In this document: one piece after another, positions 36,040-48,936 of the stretch
Layout: each line of letters starts with the position of its first letter
Numbering within the stretch: the first letter of the stretch is position 1
Origin: Scilla litardierei
Taxonomy: Eukaryota; Streptophyta; Magnoliopsida; Asparagales; Asparagaceae
Assembly: GCA_030789695.1 (NCBI GenBank)
Contig: CM061135.1
Span: 106,091,262-106,155,261, forward strand
DNA length: 64,000 bases
Direction: 5' to 3'
Translations under genes and position numbers: made by a program
Notes under the pieces: model-generated
Database searches by the model: none
Seen by the model: only the letters and a program-made list of their open reading frames with translations
Told to the model about the DNA's origin: nothing

Positions 36040-36539
36040 NNNNNNNNNNNNNNNNNNNNNNNNNNNNNNNNNNNNNNNNNNNNNNNNNNNNNNNNNNNNN
36101 NNNNNNNNNNNNNNNNNNNNNNNNNNNNNNNNNNNNNNNNNNNNNNNNNNNNNNNNNNNNNNNNNNNNNNNNNNNNNNNNNNNNNNNNNNNNNNNNNNNN
36201 NNNNNNNNNNNNNNNNNNNNNNNNNNNNNNNNNNNNNNNNNNNNNNNNNNNNNNNNNNNNNNNNNNNNNNNNNNNNNNNNNNNNNNNNNNNNNNNNNNNN
36301 NNNNNNNNNNNNNNNNNNNNNNNNNNNNNNNNNNNNNNNNNNNNNNNNNNNNNNNNNNNNNNNNNNNNNNNNNNNNNNNNNNNNNNNNNNNNNNNNNNNN
36401 NNNNNNNNNNNNNNNNNNNNNNNNNNNNNNNNNNNNNNNNNNNNNNNNNNNNNNNNNNNNNNNNNNNNNNNNNNNNNNNNNNNNNNNNNNNNNNNNNNNN
36501 NNNNNNNNNNNNNNNNNNNNNNNNNNNNNNNNNNNNNNN
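36040..36539. other. Assembly gap, exactly 500 N
   Basis: A run of 500 N. The round size suggests a placeholder rather than a measured distance. Frames that cross it (35732-36577 and others) are not genes. Confidence 0.99.
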
Positions 36540-36767
36540 CGACAATACTCATGTCAAAGGGACAGACCACATTATGATGACACCGAATCAAGGATGACAT
36601 CAACTGCTCACGGGCACTGTCATCATGGGCTATAAGGTTCAGGCTGTAGGATCTAACAAAGGCTGAGATCCGCATCCAGGTATTAAGAGATAAAAGGTAC
36701 GTCCATATGATGGATGAGAACTAAAATGTTGCAAATTGGCAGCGAAGGGGGTTTTGGTCAACTAGGA
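36540..36767. other. Fragment between the gap and an LTR, with a possible PPT
   Basis: 228 bases with no clear coding match. The end (agcgaagggggttttgg, about 36741-36757) is purine-rich and shortly precedes TGTGACACG at 36768, which could be an LTR start. Confidence 0.3.
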
Positions 36768-39310
36768 TGTGACACGAAAATCGAGCCATTCTAAAGAGCA
36801 TAGAAAAACCCAAACCGGGGTCCAGGGCATGCCCGGACCCAATTGCTAGGCCCGAGCTCGGATTTGGGCTATTTCGAGTATATGGCTCGGGCTGGCCCAA
36901 GCTTCTAGCTCAAACTGGAAGCCCGAGTCCAACTCGGGCTGTTAGCATGAGCCATGTCTCGGGCATTGGCAGCCCAAGCACCAGTTGGGGTTGCCAGCTC
37001 CGAAGCACAAAGCTTGGGCGGCTAGTAGCTCGAGCCCAGCGCTCAGGCTACAGGCCAAGCAAGGCTCAGGTTGTGCCCAAGCACGGCTCAAGTCCATGTC
37101 TCACACAAGGTTGGGTGTAACGGGAGGTTGGGCTCAATCACTTGGGGCATGATTTTGGGTCAATTTTGACGATGGATTTGATGGATCAAATGATCTCGAA
37201 AATGAGTGAAATCAATTTCTATGCAATCTCGGTACGAAGCTCTTCATTATGATATCTCGTTTGGCTTCTAGAGTTTATTGGAAAGAGAGAAACAATTGCT
37301 CAAAGTTGAGCCTCTGCAAGGGGGAAAACTTGAGTCAAAAGTATTTCTATGAATAGTACCACATCGGATGTAACACTGATCTACAGGCTTGATGATGTGT
37401 GATTTTTAATTATATAACCACAAGCTCACGGTGTTAACGTAGCACTTACAGGTCGATCCACAGGGTGGTTGTCTGTTTGAGTACTAGCCAATGCTAGGTT
37501 GTGGTTAGCTACGTGTGTATTTTATAAAGAAAGAAATAAAATGGAAGAAATGCTCTAGGGCTAGGCATCCCTCTAATTTGAGTTGAATATGGAAGTGAGC
37601 TCTTTATCTAACTAACGAATTAATCCTACGGTGAGGTTGTTGCACCTAATGCTATCACCTACCCGCATTGTCGTGATGCTATGATAGGACTGCCCCCTCA
37701 TGTGGCAAAGCCAATTGTCGTTGGTCATCAACACACGATAGGTGCACGATGCTCGTCAATTTTCCCCAACCTTCATTCATGCTACTATCATGGATAGAAA
37801 TCCAGTCATCGCATGGATGCTCTAATATATGCCCAACTGTTGTTGGCCATATAGATACTATATATTTCGAAGAAAACATCCATGGCGAAACCCTAATTGA
37901 TTATTCGATGACAAAACAAAAGATTAAATCCATATCAACCCCTCAATAAGGTTCAACCATGCCCTAGATAAAAGACTACTCAATATACATCAAGGAAATC
38001 ACTGAGATATCACAATAGAACAATTAGGAAACATAAAACAAAAGAGAGAATACTTAGCTTGAAGAATCGCAATACAAAATTCTTCAAATTCATACAAAGC
38101 TCCAAAAGAAGAACAAAATAAACCCTAATCTAACCTTCTCATACTCCTAACTAATTCGCAGAAGAAGGATGAATTAAAACGGGAGAAACCCCCGAGCTCC
38201 CCCAAGATAGCGCACACCAATCCTTTAAATACAACTCAAGAAAAACCTTAATGGGTCGGGTAAAACCCGACACAGATAGCCGCTACACGACCGTGTAGAA
38301 CAATCAACACGGTCGTGTTGATTCTGCTCAGAAAGTGGCCTTTCATTGCTTCAGGAAAATAGGCTTGACACGGTCGTGTAGAAAATCTAGACGACTTTGT
38401 AACTGTAACCCCAGAAAGCTGTTTTTGTCTTCTTTGTCAGCTCTTCTAGCACGGTCGTGTATAGGATCGACATGATAGTGTCAGATATTTGGCAGCTCTT
38501 CACTAAAATGGTCCACACTACCGTGTGGACTGTCGTTTGGGGTCTTCAGTCGTGTCACTTCTCACGGTTATGTGTGATGGAATACACAATCGTGTACTTC
38601 GTTCTTTTCTGCTATTGTTGCTGATCTTTTGTACACGACCGTGTGTGTCGACGCACACGACCGTGTAGGCCCGAATTCTCTTTAACTCTTCTTGTTTTAA
38701 TTCCCTCTCTTCAGCTCTCTGCGCCTCGCTTTGCCTTTCCATTCCTTGGCTCTAATTGGCTCCAATCAGCTTGATTTCAACCTAAAATATAAAAAAGCTC
38801 CCAAACAGTGGATGTGACCGAAAATAGAGTGAAACGATATGTAAAGTGGGGTTAATATGATTTAATATATGAATGGATCCCACTAAAAACATGTAATATA
38901 ATCACTCATTACTTAGCTCACCCTATAAATAGGGTCAATCCCCTTCAGCCAAAAAGACACTAGCCTTGATCAAGGGAGCTCCTCATAATTAAGAGAGCAA
39001 ACCTAGATCTAAAGGCGACAAATTTTAGTTCTAACTCTTTTTCTCTTTGCTCTTATTTTCAGGTTCTAGCAAAACTTGAATGGAGATCAGATCTGATTCG
39101 AAGCTTGGCAGGTATGCCAGCCAAGGAGAAAATTTTTGGGCAAGTGGTCGCTAGGCGACGAGGTGTTGGATCGCTTCGGGACAATCACCCTAAAGGAATT
39201 ATTTTTGCGACTGCAAAAACAAAGATATGTCCTTTAGCTTTATTTTAATAGCAGAAATTTTACAAATCTAACTTTGCGAGTGATGTGTGCCATATATATA
39301 CATATATTAT
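36768..39310 (+). repeat. LTR-like region with a nested LTR
   Basis: The outer part starts TGTGACACGAAAATCG. It carries a region rich in the words gcccgagctcgg/ctcgggct (36830-37080), a ccacatcgg box at 37360 and, after the nested LTR, a TATA box (ccctataaataggg, 38921-38934) followed by atctaaaggcg- and gttctagc-type LTR sequence. Its 3' border is unclear. The nested LTR is at 37369-38807; joining the sides restores catcgga + tgtgaccg. Confidence 0.45.
37369..38807. repeat. Probable solo LTR (gypsy type), 1.44 kb
   Basis: Termini TGTAACAC...CCAAACA, with flanking 5-mers tcgga (37364-37368) and gtgga (38808-38812), which match at 3 of 5 positions and are consistent with an old duplication. 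It contains the ..cacggtg...gatccacaggg start motif common in plant gypsy LTRs and, at about 38280-38670, repeated palindromic words cacggtcgtgt/acacgaccgtg. No internal domain is present. Confidence 0.5.
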
Positions 39311-39403
39311 AATCATATCATGTGCATTTCATATCAGTCCATCCCTCATTCAGTGATATTTTCCCCCTTTCTTGTTTCCCATTTACGCTTTTGGTAATCC
39401 TCA

Positions 39404-40991
39404 TGTATTGTAGGAGGAATCAGGGATTTTTGAGCTTAAGGAGGGAAGAAACGATAATGATATGAAGCGAGTAGGAATTTGATATCAAAACCAACGAAAT
39501 GAGCTGAAAAGCACCTGACGTGGCTGCGTGGATTGACCACGTCAACCAAGACATCCAAGTGGCCAAGGCAGATTGAGGTGGCATACGGTCACGTCGCTAG
39601 AACAAACGACCGCGTTGCCAGGACACCAGAGCTATGCAACCTCACTTCACACGGTCGCATCACCAACGAGCCAAACGGCCACGTGGCCAAAGCTAAAGGA
39701 AGATAAATCCTCAGCGACATGGTCGAGTTATAGCGATGCGATCACGTCTATCTAGATGAAGCTCATACCGAACGACAGCTTGACGCGGCCGTTTAGATTG
39801 AGATCTGATGCTGCGGAGTTGAAGCGACGCGGGTGCGTGATTAAGACGACATGACCACGTCACCTGAAGCACCGAAGACCACTTTACACACTTTGGGCCA
39901 CGCGGTCGCATCATTTATGACGCGGCCGCGTCCTTCTAGGGTTTTAAGTCATTTTGGGTGCCGTCAAAGGGATTTTAAGTGAATTTTTGGGTATTTTGGG
40001 GTAGTATATATACTTTTATTCCTCTCCTGCATAAGAGGACCCTTTTGGCAGACTTATCAGAACCTTTTCAGGTTTTATCTCTCTATTCTGTGCACTCCTT
40101 TGATTATTCCTTTTGTTTTATTTTAACTTCTAGTTTAATAATTGAATGGTGGATTCCTCCATTGATTGTTCTTGTGATCTTTGGGTTTGCTATTAATCCC
40201 TACTCTAATCTGATGCAATGAATGCTTGTTTAATGGGTTTCATCACCTCAAATTGCATGGGATGTGAGTAGTGGTTCATCTTGGACCAAAGGGTTGAACC
40301 CCATTGGATGAAACTATGGATTGATGAATAATTGGCTAATTGTTGAGTCATTGAGAATGAGCGGTATGTTAGGATGATTATTATTAATATAGACCGAATT
40401 TCCCCTTTGTGGGTAATTAGTTTAATTTGCGATTGGCATCGGGATTAAACTATGGTTTTCGAACACATTGATTAATATTATCGAATGTCGCGATTATCGT
40501 TGGGCATCGATTAGAGCCCTCCTAACATAGATCCGAATCCCAGATCACGAAAGTGGAGTGGAGGAGGATTGGAGATATTCGTCGGACGTAATGCATCTAA
40601 CGTGTATCGATGCACGATTGGCGTTGGTATTGATACGAGTTATGTAGTCCTATTATGCGCCACGGAAGTGGGGGTTAGGGTTAATATAAGGGGATATCCT
40701 ATCATGCGCCATGGAAGTGGGGGATAGAAGAATACTCTTAGATAAGACAACTTCTCCCTAATCTCATGAACTCAACAATCGGTTAATCTTCCAATTAATC
40801 CTATTTTAATTCAATGGTGGGGATACTCAGGATCTAGAGCCTTTTTATTGATTATTCCTTATTAGTTTTTAATACCCTGACTTCACATCTATCACATAGC
40901 TATAGTAATCAACGAACGCCTCCCAAAGGACGACCCGCGTTGCACTATAAATCTAATGTGCGCTTGCAGATTACAAATTTAAGAGCGAACA
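39404..40991 (+). repeat. Athila-like gypsy 5' LTR
   Basis: Lies directly upstream of an Athila/Tat-type PBS and ends GCGAACA. The proposed start, TGTATTGTAGGAGG at 39404, is an estimate. Region 39520-39930 is filled with short palindromic words such as acgcggccgcgt and cacgcggtcgc. A TATA-like run (gtatatatac) is at about 40004-40013. Confidence 0.5.
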
Positions 40992-40995
40992 AGCT

Positions 40996-41016
40996 TTTTA
41001 GCTGCGTTGCCGGGGA
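40996..41016 (+). other. PBS, Athila/Tat tRNA-Asp type (degenerate)
   Basis: ttttagctgcgttgccgggga is a changed form of the tttttggcgccgttgccgggga leader common to Athila and Tat/Ogre elements. Confidence 0.6.
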
Positions 41017-41139
41017 GGCACGACTTGATACTAGTTTTAAACTTTGTTGATAGATTACACACTTTTTATTTTTCCTTTACTTTTCTTCCCTTCCTTCTTT
41101 CAACTTTTCTGCTTCTTCTTACATCGCAGGTGAACACAG

Positions 41140-42087
41140 ATTTACATGATGATGTTGGCCAGTACTAGCCTGCTGCAGTTCTTGCAACTAGAATGGACGG
41201 CCTGATGCAGTAGATAGCCTAGCTGACAATGGAGGCAGGTTCCTTCAATCCAATTGCATCAGTGATCCATGGAACGTTTCACATGCAAGAGCACATATTT
41301 AACCAACTTCAATTTGGAGGATATCCTTGCAACCCACATCCTCACGCTCTTCACCACGACCGAACGGATTATTCCATCCCTGTCTACCAAGATTTCCAAA
41401 TGTGCACAACCTTTATGCCTCCACAATTGTCGCCACTTGAGATGTTATTAGCAAGCAGTCTAGTTGTAGGAGGCTTCAACATTGGTAGACCATCCACCTC
41501 TTCTGAGCAACCCATCATTGACCGTGAATCATCTACGTGCCATGAGGATGCACCATGAATCATGGAGACGTGCTATCGCATAAGCGTATTCACATCATCA
41601 TTTGAGAAAGTTTCCACTTCAGAGACTATGGCTCAACAAGAGCCCCCAAATCCATTCTCATGACTATTTAATCCTATTAGACCACAAGGACGCCATTAGA
41701 CCCTTGGAAGGAGCTTGCGAGGTCTCAGCACCCCATGAAAATAAGTCCTTGGGAGAAAGTCACAACCAGAGGTAATGGAGACTAAGAGTACCACCCCTCC
41801 TGAGCTAGAACACAAATCTCTTCCTCCTAATTTGAGGTACACATTTCTAGAAAAAAAACTCCACTTACTCGGTTATTGTAAATGCTTCTTTAACTGACAC
41901 TAAACTTGAAACATCTTGACTATCCTTAGGAAGCATACGAGTGTCTTAGGGTACACTATAGAAGACATAAAAGGACTTAGCCCTGGCCAATGCACACATA
42001 GGATCCATCTTGAGGATGACACTACCTTTATTGAGCCTCAAAGGCGACTTAATCCTAACATGAAAGAGGTAGTCAAAAGGAAGTTTT
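41140..42087 (+). pseudogene. Athila-like gag remnant and start of pol
   Basis: A short gag-position frame (41229-41558, MEAGSFNPIASVIHGTFHM...) is not clearly homologous to a domain. From about 41800 on, broken frames read PPELEHKSLPPNLRYTFLEK, then VLGYTIEDIKGLS and HRIHLEDDTTFIEPQRRLNP up to NMKEVVK, the linker and N-terminus of Athila RT. The reading stops exactly at a solo LTR insertion (TSD GTTTT) and resumes at 45013. The usual gag and protease are largely missing, so the element was already defective or has deletions. Confidence 0.65.
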
Positions 42088-45007
42088 TGTAACGCCCCGC
42101 TCCCTAGGATACCCCAAGAAGCGAGTGTTACGAAATGGAAAGAGAATACAATACGAATACACTAGCAGGTCCACTGTGCACGTGCTGGGCAGTACACGTA
42201 ATGCTCCATAATTAAATGCAACTCCAAAGTTCCACCAAACTAAAACCAACACATAAGAACAATATAGAAACTAAACATCATTCATTTATATAATAACAAA
42301 GTACATTTACAGCTTTACATACAACATCCCAATATACATCATATACCCCCCACTCTCGGATACAACACCAAGACTCCATTATACATACAACCCTCCAACT
42401 ACCCAAAGCCTCCAACTCCAACTCCATGAATCACCAACAACATGCTACCTGAAAAATATCAACGGGGCACGTCAACGCGTGACCCAGTAGGAATGGCCAG
42501 CTTCCACTAGTATGCTATTTATAAAAATGCAATTATTTTACATGAAACCATGACAAGGTACAAATGAAACATGGTATGAGCTAAAGAAAGCAAGCTAAAG
42601 GAAGCATGAACATGGCTTAAAGAATTGCAATACACGACATAAGAAAATGCAACTACAATGAACAATGAGCAACATAATGAAGCTTAAGGCAAGTTATAAG
42701 AGTTACAAGTAAAGAAACCACAAGTAAGCAACATTTACCAAGACTACAATAGTAATGAAAAATATCAATTAGTGATTTGGACCCTAAGTAGTGGGTAGAC
42801 CTTCTTGGGACTGGACCTCACCCCCAGTTGGGGTGGAACAGGCGAACTCCCCGAGACATGCTCTTACTAAAGGAGCCCTGTTTTCCCCTTATTTCCCCTC
42901 ACATTTCTCCAATTCTCCTCGTTTCTGCCACTCCCCGCCACTTGGGCAAGAACAGGAGGGCCACCAACCACCAGTCCAGCCCCTCATGTTTTCCCCACAA
43001 CTTAGTGTCCCCCAATCCCCGTGTCACCCTCCTTTAAGAGGACTTAGCCATTTCTTAGCATTTCAATTAAAAGTATCATGTAACAAAAGGAATCATATAA
43101 CAATCGCCATTTTCACCTCCTTTCATTCCAACACATATAATCTTTCCAACCACAATGTTCGCCACATAGTTCTCATTTCCAACACATACGATCCCAACAC
43201 ATGTCATTATACAACTTCACCATTGATTACAACATTACATTAATTAAGCATGAGCCAGCAATACATATGCCAATATCCCTTAATCCAACAGGAAATTAGT
43301 TAAACAAAAAGCAAGATGACATCCTCTTCTAGCAACATGAAAATGATAGCATGAAACCAATAGCATGGAACTAAAGACAACATGAGACTAATAGCAACAT
43401 GAATGAATAGTAACATGAAACTAACTCAATATTTCCAACCTCACTCAACACCATCCAGCATACTGAAATTGCAAGAACAGCTAGAAAGACAGCATTTTTA
43501 GTCCATTTTTCTTGTGAATTTGACAAAACTTTATAAATGAAAGTTGAAGATATATCTGTTTTGGATCTACAGATAAAATTTCATGTAAAAATATTTAGTG
43601 TGTGATTTAGGGTGAATTAATTGGTAAAGGGTGTCAAAACTGTTCTGCAGACAGATTTCTGTGTCTGTGTTCAAAGCCAATTTTGGGCATATTCTAGCCA
43701 GAATTTCCACATAAAAGTCGAGATGGACTTTGATAAAAACTTGTTAGCTTTCCAACAAGACCAAAATCAACAAAATCCAATATGTGTGCAGGTAGTGGTG
43801 CTCATTTTACTGAAATGTGTACAGATTGACAGAATTCCTGGCATGTTGCACAATTCGAATTTTTACCCCAACTTCCAGTTCGTATTAGAAAAAGTGATGA
43901 ACATGAAAGTTACTCATAACTACGAGATAAATATCATATAAAATTTTCAGAGCATTCCTAATAGCCAATTAATCCCAGAACTTAGTTAAAGTTTCAGATT
44001 TGCAGGATAAACTTTCAGCATCAAGAACAAAAGGGGTTTCATGAAATTAATGATGTATTTAGCTCAAGATTAAACATGAACCAATTCTAAAAATGACAAC
44101 CAAATAACACACTAGAGGAAATTGGATTCCTACCTCAATCTTAGGATGAGAGAGCTTCTCTTCTCTTTCTCCTCCTTCCTTCTCCTTCCTCTTCCTCTCT
44201 CCTTTCTCTCTTTCTTTCCTTTTCTTTTTCTTTCTTTCTTTCCTCTTTTTTTTTTGTTTTTGCTCTAGAAATTTCAGCCTCCCATATGAAAAATAGGAAA
44301 TAGAAAAATAAAAGAAAGATGAAGAAGAGAGAAGAATAAAGAAGAATGTAGAAAGATGAAGAAGAATGAAGAAAAATGGAGAAAGGTTAAATAAATATCT
44401 AACTTCTAGAAACACATCTAAGTACTAGTTTGCCATTCTCTACACTCTTCATCTTGCTACACACACACCCCTAAACTTAATTACAAGAGTGCCCTCCTAC
44501 TATGCATACACCTCACTAATTTACAAAATACCCCTAACCACAACCCTCTTCACACTAGTCTCTTTACATAACCCATTTCCTATTACACATAAAAGGTAAG
44601 AATACTTAATAAATAAAAATGATCATAATGCATAATAATAATATTATTATTAATAATACCATACTATATTACTATACTACATTACTATATAACTAAGCAC
44701 TACTATATCTGCTACATTACTTTATGCACTACACTTCAAAAGGGACCAATATCACCAAATTCCTACACATATCATTACACCATACGAGATGCAACCATAG
44801 ACATACCATAACACATCCATATGGCTATACATACACCCAAATAGTCATCCATAGGCAACCAATGTAGTAGTTACTATACACACTACAAGACTTCTATACA
44901 CACCACAAACATATCCAAGCATACATACACTATAGAGTAAGCAAAAATACACGATGTATTATACAAATATATAGGCCCTATTGTATATGGCACTATGGGT
45001 CATTACA
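42088..45007 (-). mobile_element. Solo LTR of a Tekay-like gypsy element, 2.92 kb, in the Athila RT
   Basis: Starts TGTAACGCCCCGC and ends GGGTCATTACA on the plus strand, matching the ends of the Tekay-like LTR at 46433-56677 (TGTCACGCCCCGC...GGTCATTACA). A perfect GTTTT duplication lies at 42083-42087 and 45008-45012, and RT coding is continuous across it. No internal domain, so this is a solo LTR left by LTR-LTR recombination. The pyrimidine tract at 44157-44255 is part of it. Orientation is inferred from the similarity. Confidence 0.88.
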
Positions 45008-45012
45008 GTTTT

Positions 45013-46290
45013 AAAACTACTTGAAGCGGGAATAATCTACCATATCTCTGATAGTAAATGGGTTAGCCCTGTGCAAGTGATTCCGAAGAAAGGGGGAATG
45101 ACGGTGGTAAAGAATGAGAAAAATGAGCTAGTTCCCACTAAAACCGTTACCGGGTGGCGAATGTGTATCGATTATAGAAAGCTTAACAAAGCCACCTATA
45201 AAGACCACTTCCCCCTATTATCGATCAAATGCTCAAGCGCTTAGCCAAGCATTCACATTTTTGCTTTCTAGATGGGTACTCTGGATTTTTCCAAATACCC
45301 ATATATCATGATGACCAAGAAAAGATCATGTTTACATGTCCATACGGCACCTTCGCCTACCGAAGAGGGCCATTCGGATTATGTAATGCACCCGCCTCAT
45401 TCCAAAGGTGCAAGGCCGCTATATTTTTCGATTTTGTGGAAGATATCATGGAGGTGTTCATGGACGATTTCTTCGTCTACGACATAGGCTTTGACACGTG
45501 TCTAAGAAATCTAACTAGGTTTTTGGAGAGATGTCAACATGTGAGCTTAGTCCGGAATTGGGAAAAGTGTAATTACATGGTGTAAGAGGGAGTGGTGTTG
45601 GGGCACATCATCTCCTCATGATGGATTGAGGTCGATAAGTCGAAAATAGAGGTCATCGAGGGGCTATCACCCCCCAAGAATGTGAACGGATTAGAAGTTT
45701 CATTGGTCATGCAGGCTTTTACCGCCGTTTCATCAAGGACTTCTCTAAGATCGCACGACCACTTACAGAATTACTAGCTAAGGATGTCCCTTTTGTTTTT
45801 TGACGATTGTCTTGCAACTTTTGATAGATTGAAGAAGGAGCTCATCTCTGCACCAATTATCCAACCCCCAGATTGGAGCTTACCCTTCGAGCTTATGTGT
45901 GACACCAATAATTATGCCGTGGGAGCAGTTCTGGGACAAAGGAAATATGGCGAGCTTCACACCATATACACCAGCAATACACTAGATGATGCCCGCAGAA
46001 ACTATACCATGACAGAGAAAGAACTGATGGCTATGATCTTTGCAATATAAACAAGTCTTACCTGGTCGGATCAAAAGTCATTGTCCATACAGACCATATC
46101 GCTTTGGTACCTGCTAAACAAGAAGGATGCTAAGCCAATGTTGATTCATTGGATACTTCTGCTATTGGAATTCGATTTGGAAATTATGGATAAGAAAGGC
46201 ACCGAGAACGTAGTTGCAGACCACCTATCGCCCCTTATCCTGAGGACTCAAGCGCATCCTGACGTATTGGATTATTAGCCTCAAAAAACA
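45013..46290 (+). pseudogene. Athila-like reverse transcriptase and RNase H, decayed
   Basis: Frame 44981-45244 gives LKLLEAGIIYHISDSKWVSP and WRMCIDYRKLNKATYKDHFP; frame 45229-45585 gives FLDGYSGFFQIPI, FGLCNAPASFQRC and the catalytic VFMDDF. After stops, 45784-46050 has the RNase H start LPFELMCDTNNYAVGAVLGQ and YTMTEKELMAMIFAI. A further shift leads to 46081-46278 with [20 protein letters not shown], the RNase H end. At least four frame breaks. No integrase or 3' LTR follows. The element is truncated at about 46290. Confidence 0.85.
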
Positions 46291-46432
46291 ACCAAGTATG
46301 GCACAAATACACGGAGATAAGTCCCTGATATCAATGCCAAAAGCTTGATGCATCCCTAGATCAATTCCGGATGATATCGCAAGTGCACGGTGTCCAGTTA
46401 TAGTATAAAAGATATCGATCCCACAGGGAGGT
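46291..46432. other. Short fragment resembling the start of another gypsy LTR
   Basis: From 46373, tgatatcgcaagtgcacgg, followed by gatatcgatcccacaggga, is the common start of some plant gypsy LTRs. Only about 60 bases survive before the Tekay-like LTR at 46433. Confidence 0.4.
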
Positions 46433-46558
46433 TGTCACGCCCCGCTCACCCAAGTACGGGGGCGTAGCTGACGAGGTCGCTGTAGTATTCAGAATCAGGC
46501 TTCGAGCCCTCTTATCTAAATACTACTAGGCATTTTTTGTGGTTTAATATTAAATACG
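46433..46558 (-). repeat. Distal part of the Tekay-like 3' LTR
   Basis: Starts TGTCACGCCCCGC and runs to the ATACG duplication (46554-46558) of the nested element. It continues at 54016. Confidence 0.8.
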
Positions 46559-47778
46559 TGCTGGGTTTTCTGGGACCCTTAGGGCACAAAAACTCTAGTC
46601 CCGTCCTAAGTCGGACGGAACATAGACAGAAGTGCAGCGGAAAATGTTTTTATGTTAATCTAATTAACATGCAACCCTAAGGAACCAGACCCTGTTAGCC
46701 AGGATCTCTGCCAACTTGGGGTGGATCTGACCACCCCAAGAGGGATCTAACTACTGCGAATAATTAAATGAAAAACTTAAACACATACCCGGAATCTCAG
46801 CCCTGGGGCAGGCGAGATGTTCCGCACCGTCTTCCGAGCTGCTCCCGTCCCACGCCGAGCCGCTCCTTGAACCGCTCCCCGAACTGCTCCTCGAACCGCT
46901 CCGCATCCCGAGGCGATCAATCCCATGTCGCCGAGCCAACCACGCGCCGAAGAAAGTTTCACGCGAGTGAAACCTCCGCCTAGATTTCGGATCTGAATCC
47001 GAACTCCTTTGCGGCTTTGCTAGAGCCCTCAGGAGCAAGGCAGAAATTTATAGGGAGATGAGAAATATTAATTTAGCTTAGATCCGAGCGTGCTCTAACA
47101 TTTACGAGAGCCGCTCAGATCTAGAGCTTGGGACGAGTTTTGAGGAGGAGAGCAGACCCCTATTTATATAGGCGGCTGACTACTCCCCTTTCTCAAAATC
47201 CGATGTGGGACTATTAATTTGAGTTAATCAAAATCAAGTTAGTTTGCACTTCACAAAGTGCAAACTTCCGTGAATTTTAACTCACTCACCGTTGAGCTTC
47301 ATGATTGATACAACCTATCAATTCGAAGGGTGTTCAACGGTGAACGCGTAGGAAAAAACGGCTCGTCAATCCGAGTCCGTTTGACCCTTCAAACAATTGT
47401 CCAAAGATAGCCAAAAGTCATGCTTCTCTTAGAAACGTAGCCGTCAAGAAAATCCCAGGTTTCAAAAACCCTAACCAGAAAATTCGGGCTTGGTGGGCCT
47501 CCATTTTCGCAGGTTTCAGCCCAACAGTTTGGGCTGACTTGTTTTGGCTATAACTTGTGCATTTGGACTCCGTTTTTGACGCGGTTTGAATCTGCGTTTA
47601 GAGCGGGACGATCCCGTCATCTAGGTAACCTTTTCAACGCATTTATTTAATTAAATATAGTCTTAAACAATTTAAGACACATTTAATCTCTTTTGCATCA
47701 AATGCAAAATAGTCCATATCTAAGCTTAAATTATCATTTGCATCAAATACAAATGATCCGGGTGCATATTCCTCTACA
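46559..47778 (-). repeat. 3' LTR of the young copia-derived element
   Basis: TGCTGGG...CTCTACA on the plus strand. A TATA box lies on the minus strand within ctatttatatagg at about 47160-47172. A short repeat of the word gaaccgctcc is at 46855-46905. The 95- and 71-codon frames here recur unchanged in the other LTR and are not genes. Confidence 0.9.
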
Positions 47779-48936
47779 TCTCCCACTTGCACTCAGGATC
47801 ATTTATCCCGAATGCAGGAGATGATTGCAAACATCTTTTGCAATATTTTATCCCTTGCATCAAATGCAAATTATTCTCCCTAACTAATTTCTACCTATTA
47901 CTAGACGAAGGTCGTACTCTGTGTGAGACCCTACAGCCTGACCCTTACAACAGGTTGGGCTCGAAGCCCTATACGGCAGTGACCACGAGCAGTGGTTGCC
48001 GTCCCTGCTTCAGGAATCATCATTATGTGGTTGAATCATTGACATGAGTATTGTCGGGATCACCCTGACTGTTTCCGTGATGAGTTCCGCAGTTATAGCC
48101 TCTTCGTCTAAACTATGTCGTGTAAATCAAGTCTAGGGTACGGTCAAACTGTCAACCCCAATAACTTGACTCCGGTTAGTTTCTATCGATCTTTTAGTCA
48201 AAAATGTTGGACTTCTTCCAACAGACTCTGGCCAGAGTTTTTACTAAAGACCGAACTAACCCTACGACACTAACTCCCATTGACCGGGAGAGACGAATCC
48301 TCTCTTGGTCATTACTCTCCTCATACGCTTCAAGTGTCACCCAATCAAAGACCTTTCGACAGGCCTTGCCTCGAAGCTAGGTCATTTGATCTAAGTGGCA
48401 CCGTTCACGCACAGGTTCGTCAAAATGACCTCAAGTCAAAAGACCAACTAGCCTATCATCACTAAGAGTTATTATTGACAGATTGGTCAATGTAACCATA
48501 TGATAACTCTTGTGGATCGTTCAGTGAACTCATTCTCTAATGAGCACCTGTGTCTCGTCTCCGACTTCGCCAAGTCAAGCGATCATGAGATCATCACCAC
48601 CGCTGAACGGTGAAGACTAAGACACAATGGTCTATCCGATGTTTCGATATCCTTGTCTCGAAACATCTACGACCACGAACCCTTTTAGACTTATGCTACA
48701 GACGGTCAAACATTTCTCCATGATCGAGATACTCATCTCGATACCTGTTTGACCTTGCATAAAATCTCAGGACTTTACCTAAGTTAATATCTAATGTTAA
48801 CTACATTATAACATAACTTAGATAAATTATTACCAAACAGCTTACTGTTATTTTGAACAAGATGTTTGTGCTATTCACACACAGAGATAGATTGCCTCGA
48901 AGGTATCTTCTCTCAACATCTCCCCCTTGCACTCAG
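47779..48936 (-). other. Internal region homologous to U3 of the long-form LTR, between two polypurine tracts
   Basis: Minus strand from about 48937: a PPT-like gcaagggggagatg tract, then TGTTGAGAG, then about 1.15 kb matching 28793-29920 of the long-form LTR, then a second PPT (gtgcaagtgggaga, 47779-47792) directly at the LTR. It contains clear hairpins, for example 48638-48667 (gatgtttcga/tcgaaacatc) and 48723-48742 (atcgagat/atctcgat). Confidence 0.7.

Noticed and set aside
35732..36675. Frames of up to 281 codons across the N run
   Set aside because: Most codons are unknown; only the part before 36040 (gag end) is supported.
44059..44415. Lys/Glu-rich 118-codon frame on the minus strand
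   Set aside because: It is a product of the pyrimidine-rich tract in the solo LTR.
46751..47038. A 95-codon frame repeated identically at 52988-53275
   Set aside because: It lies in both LTRs of the young element, so identity reflects the LTR pair; there is no domain and it is antisense/sense noise in a ccgctcc-rich repeat.
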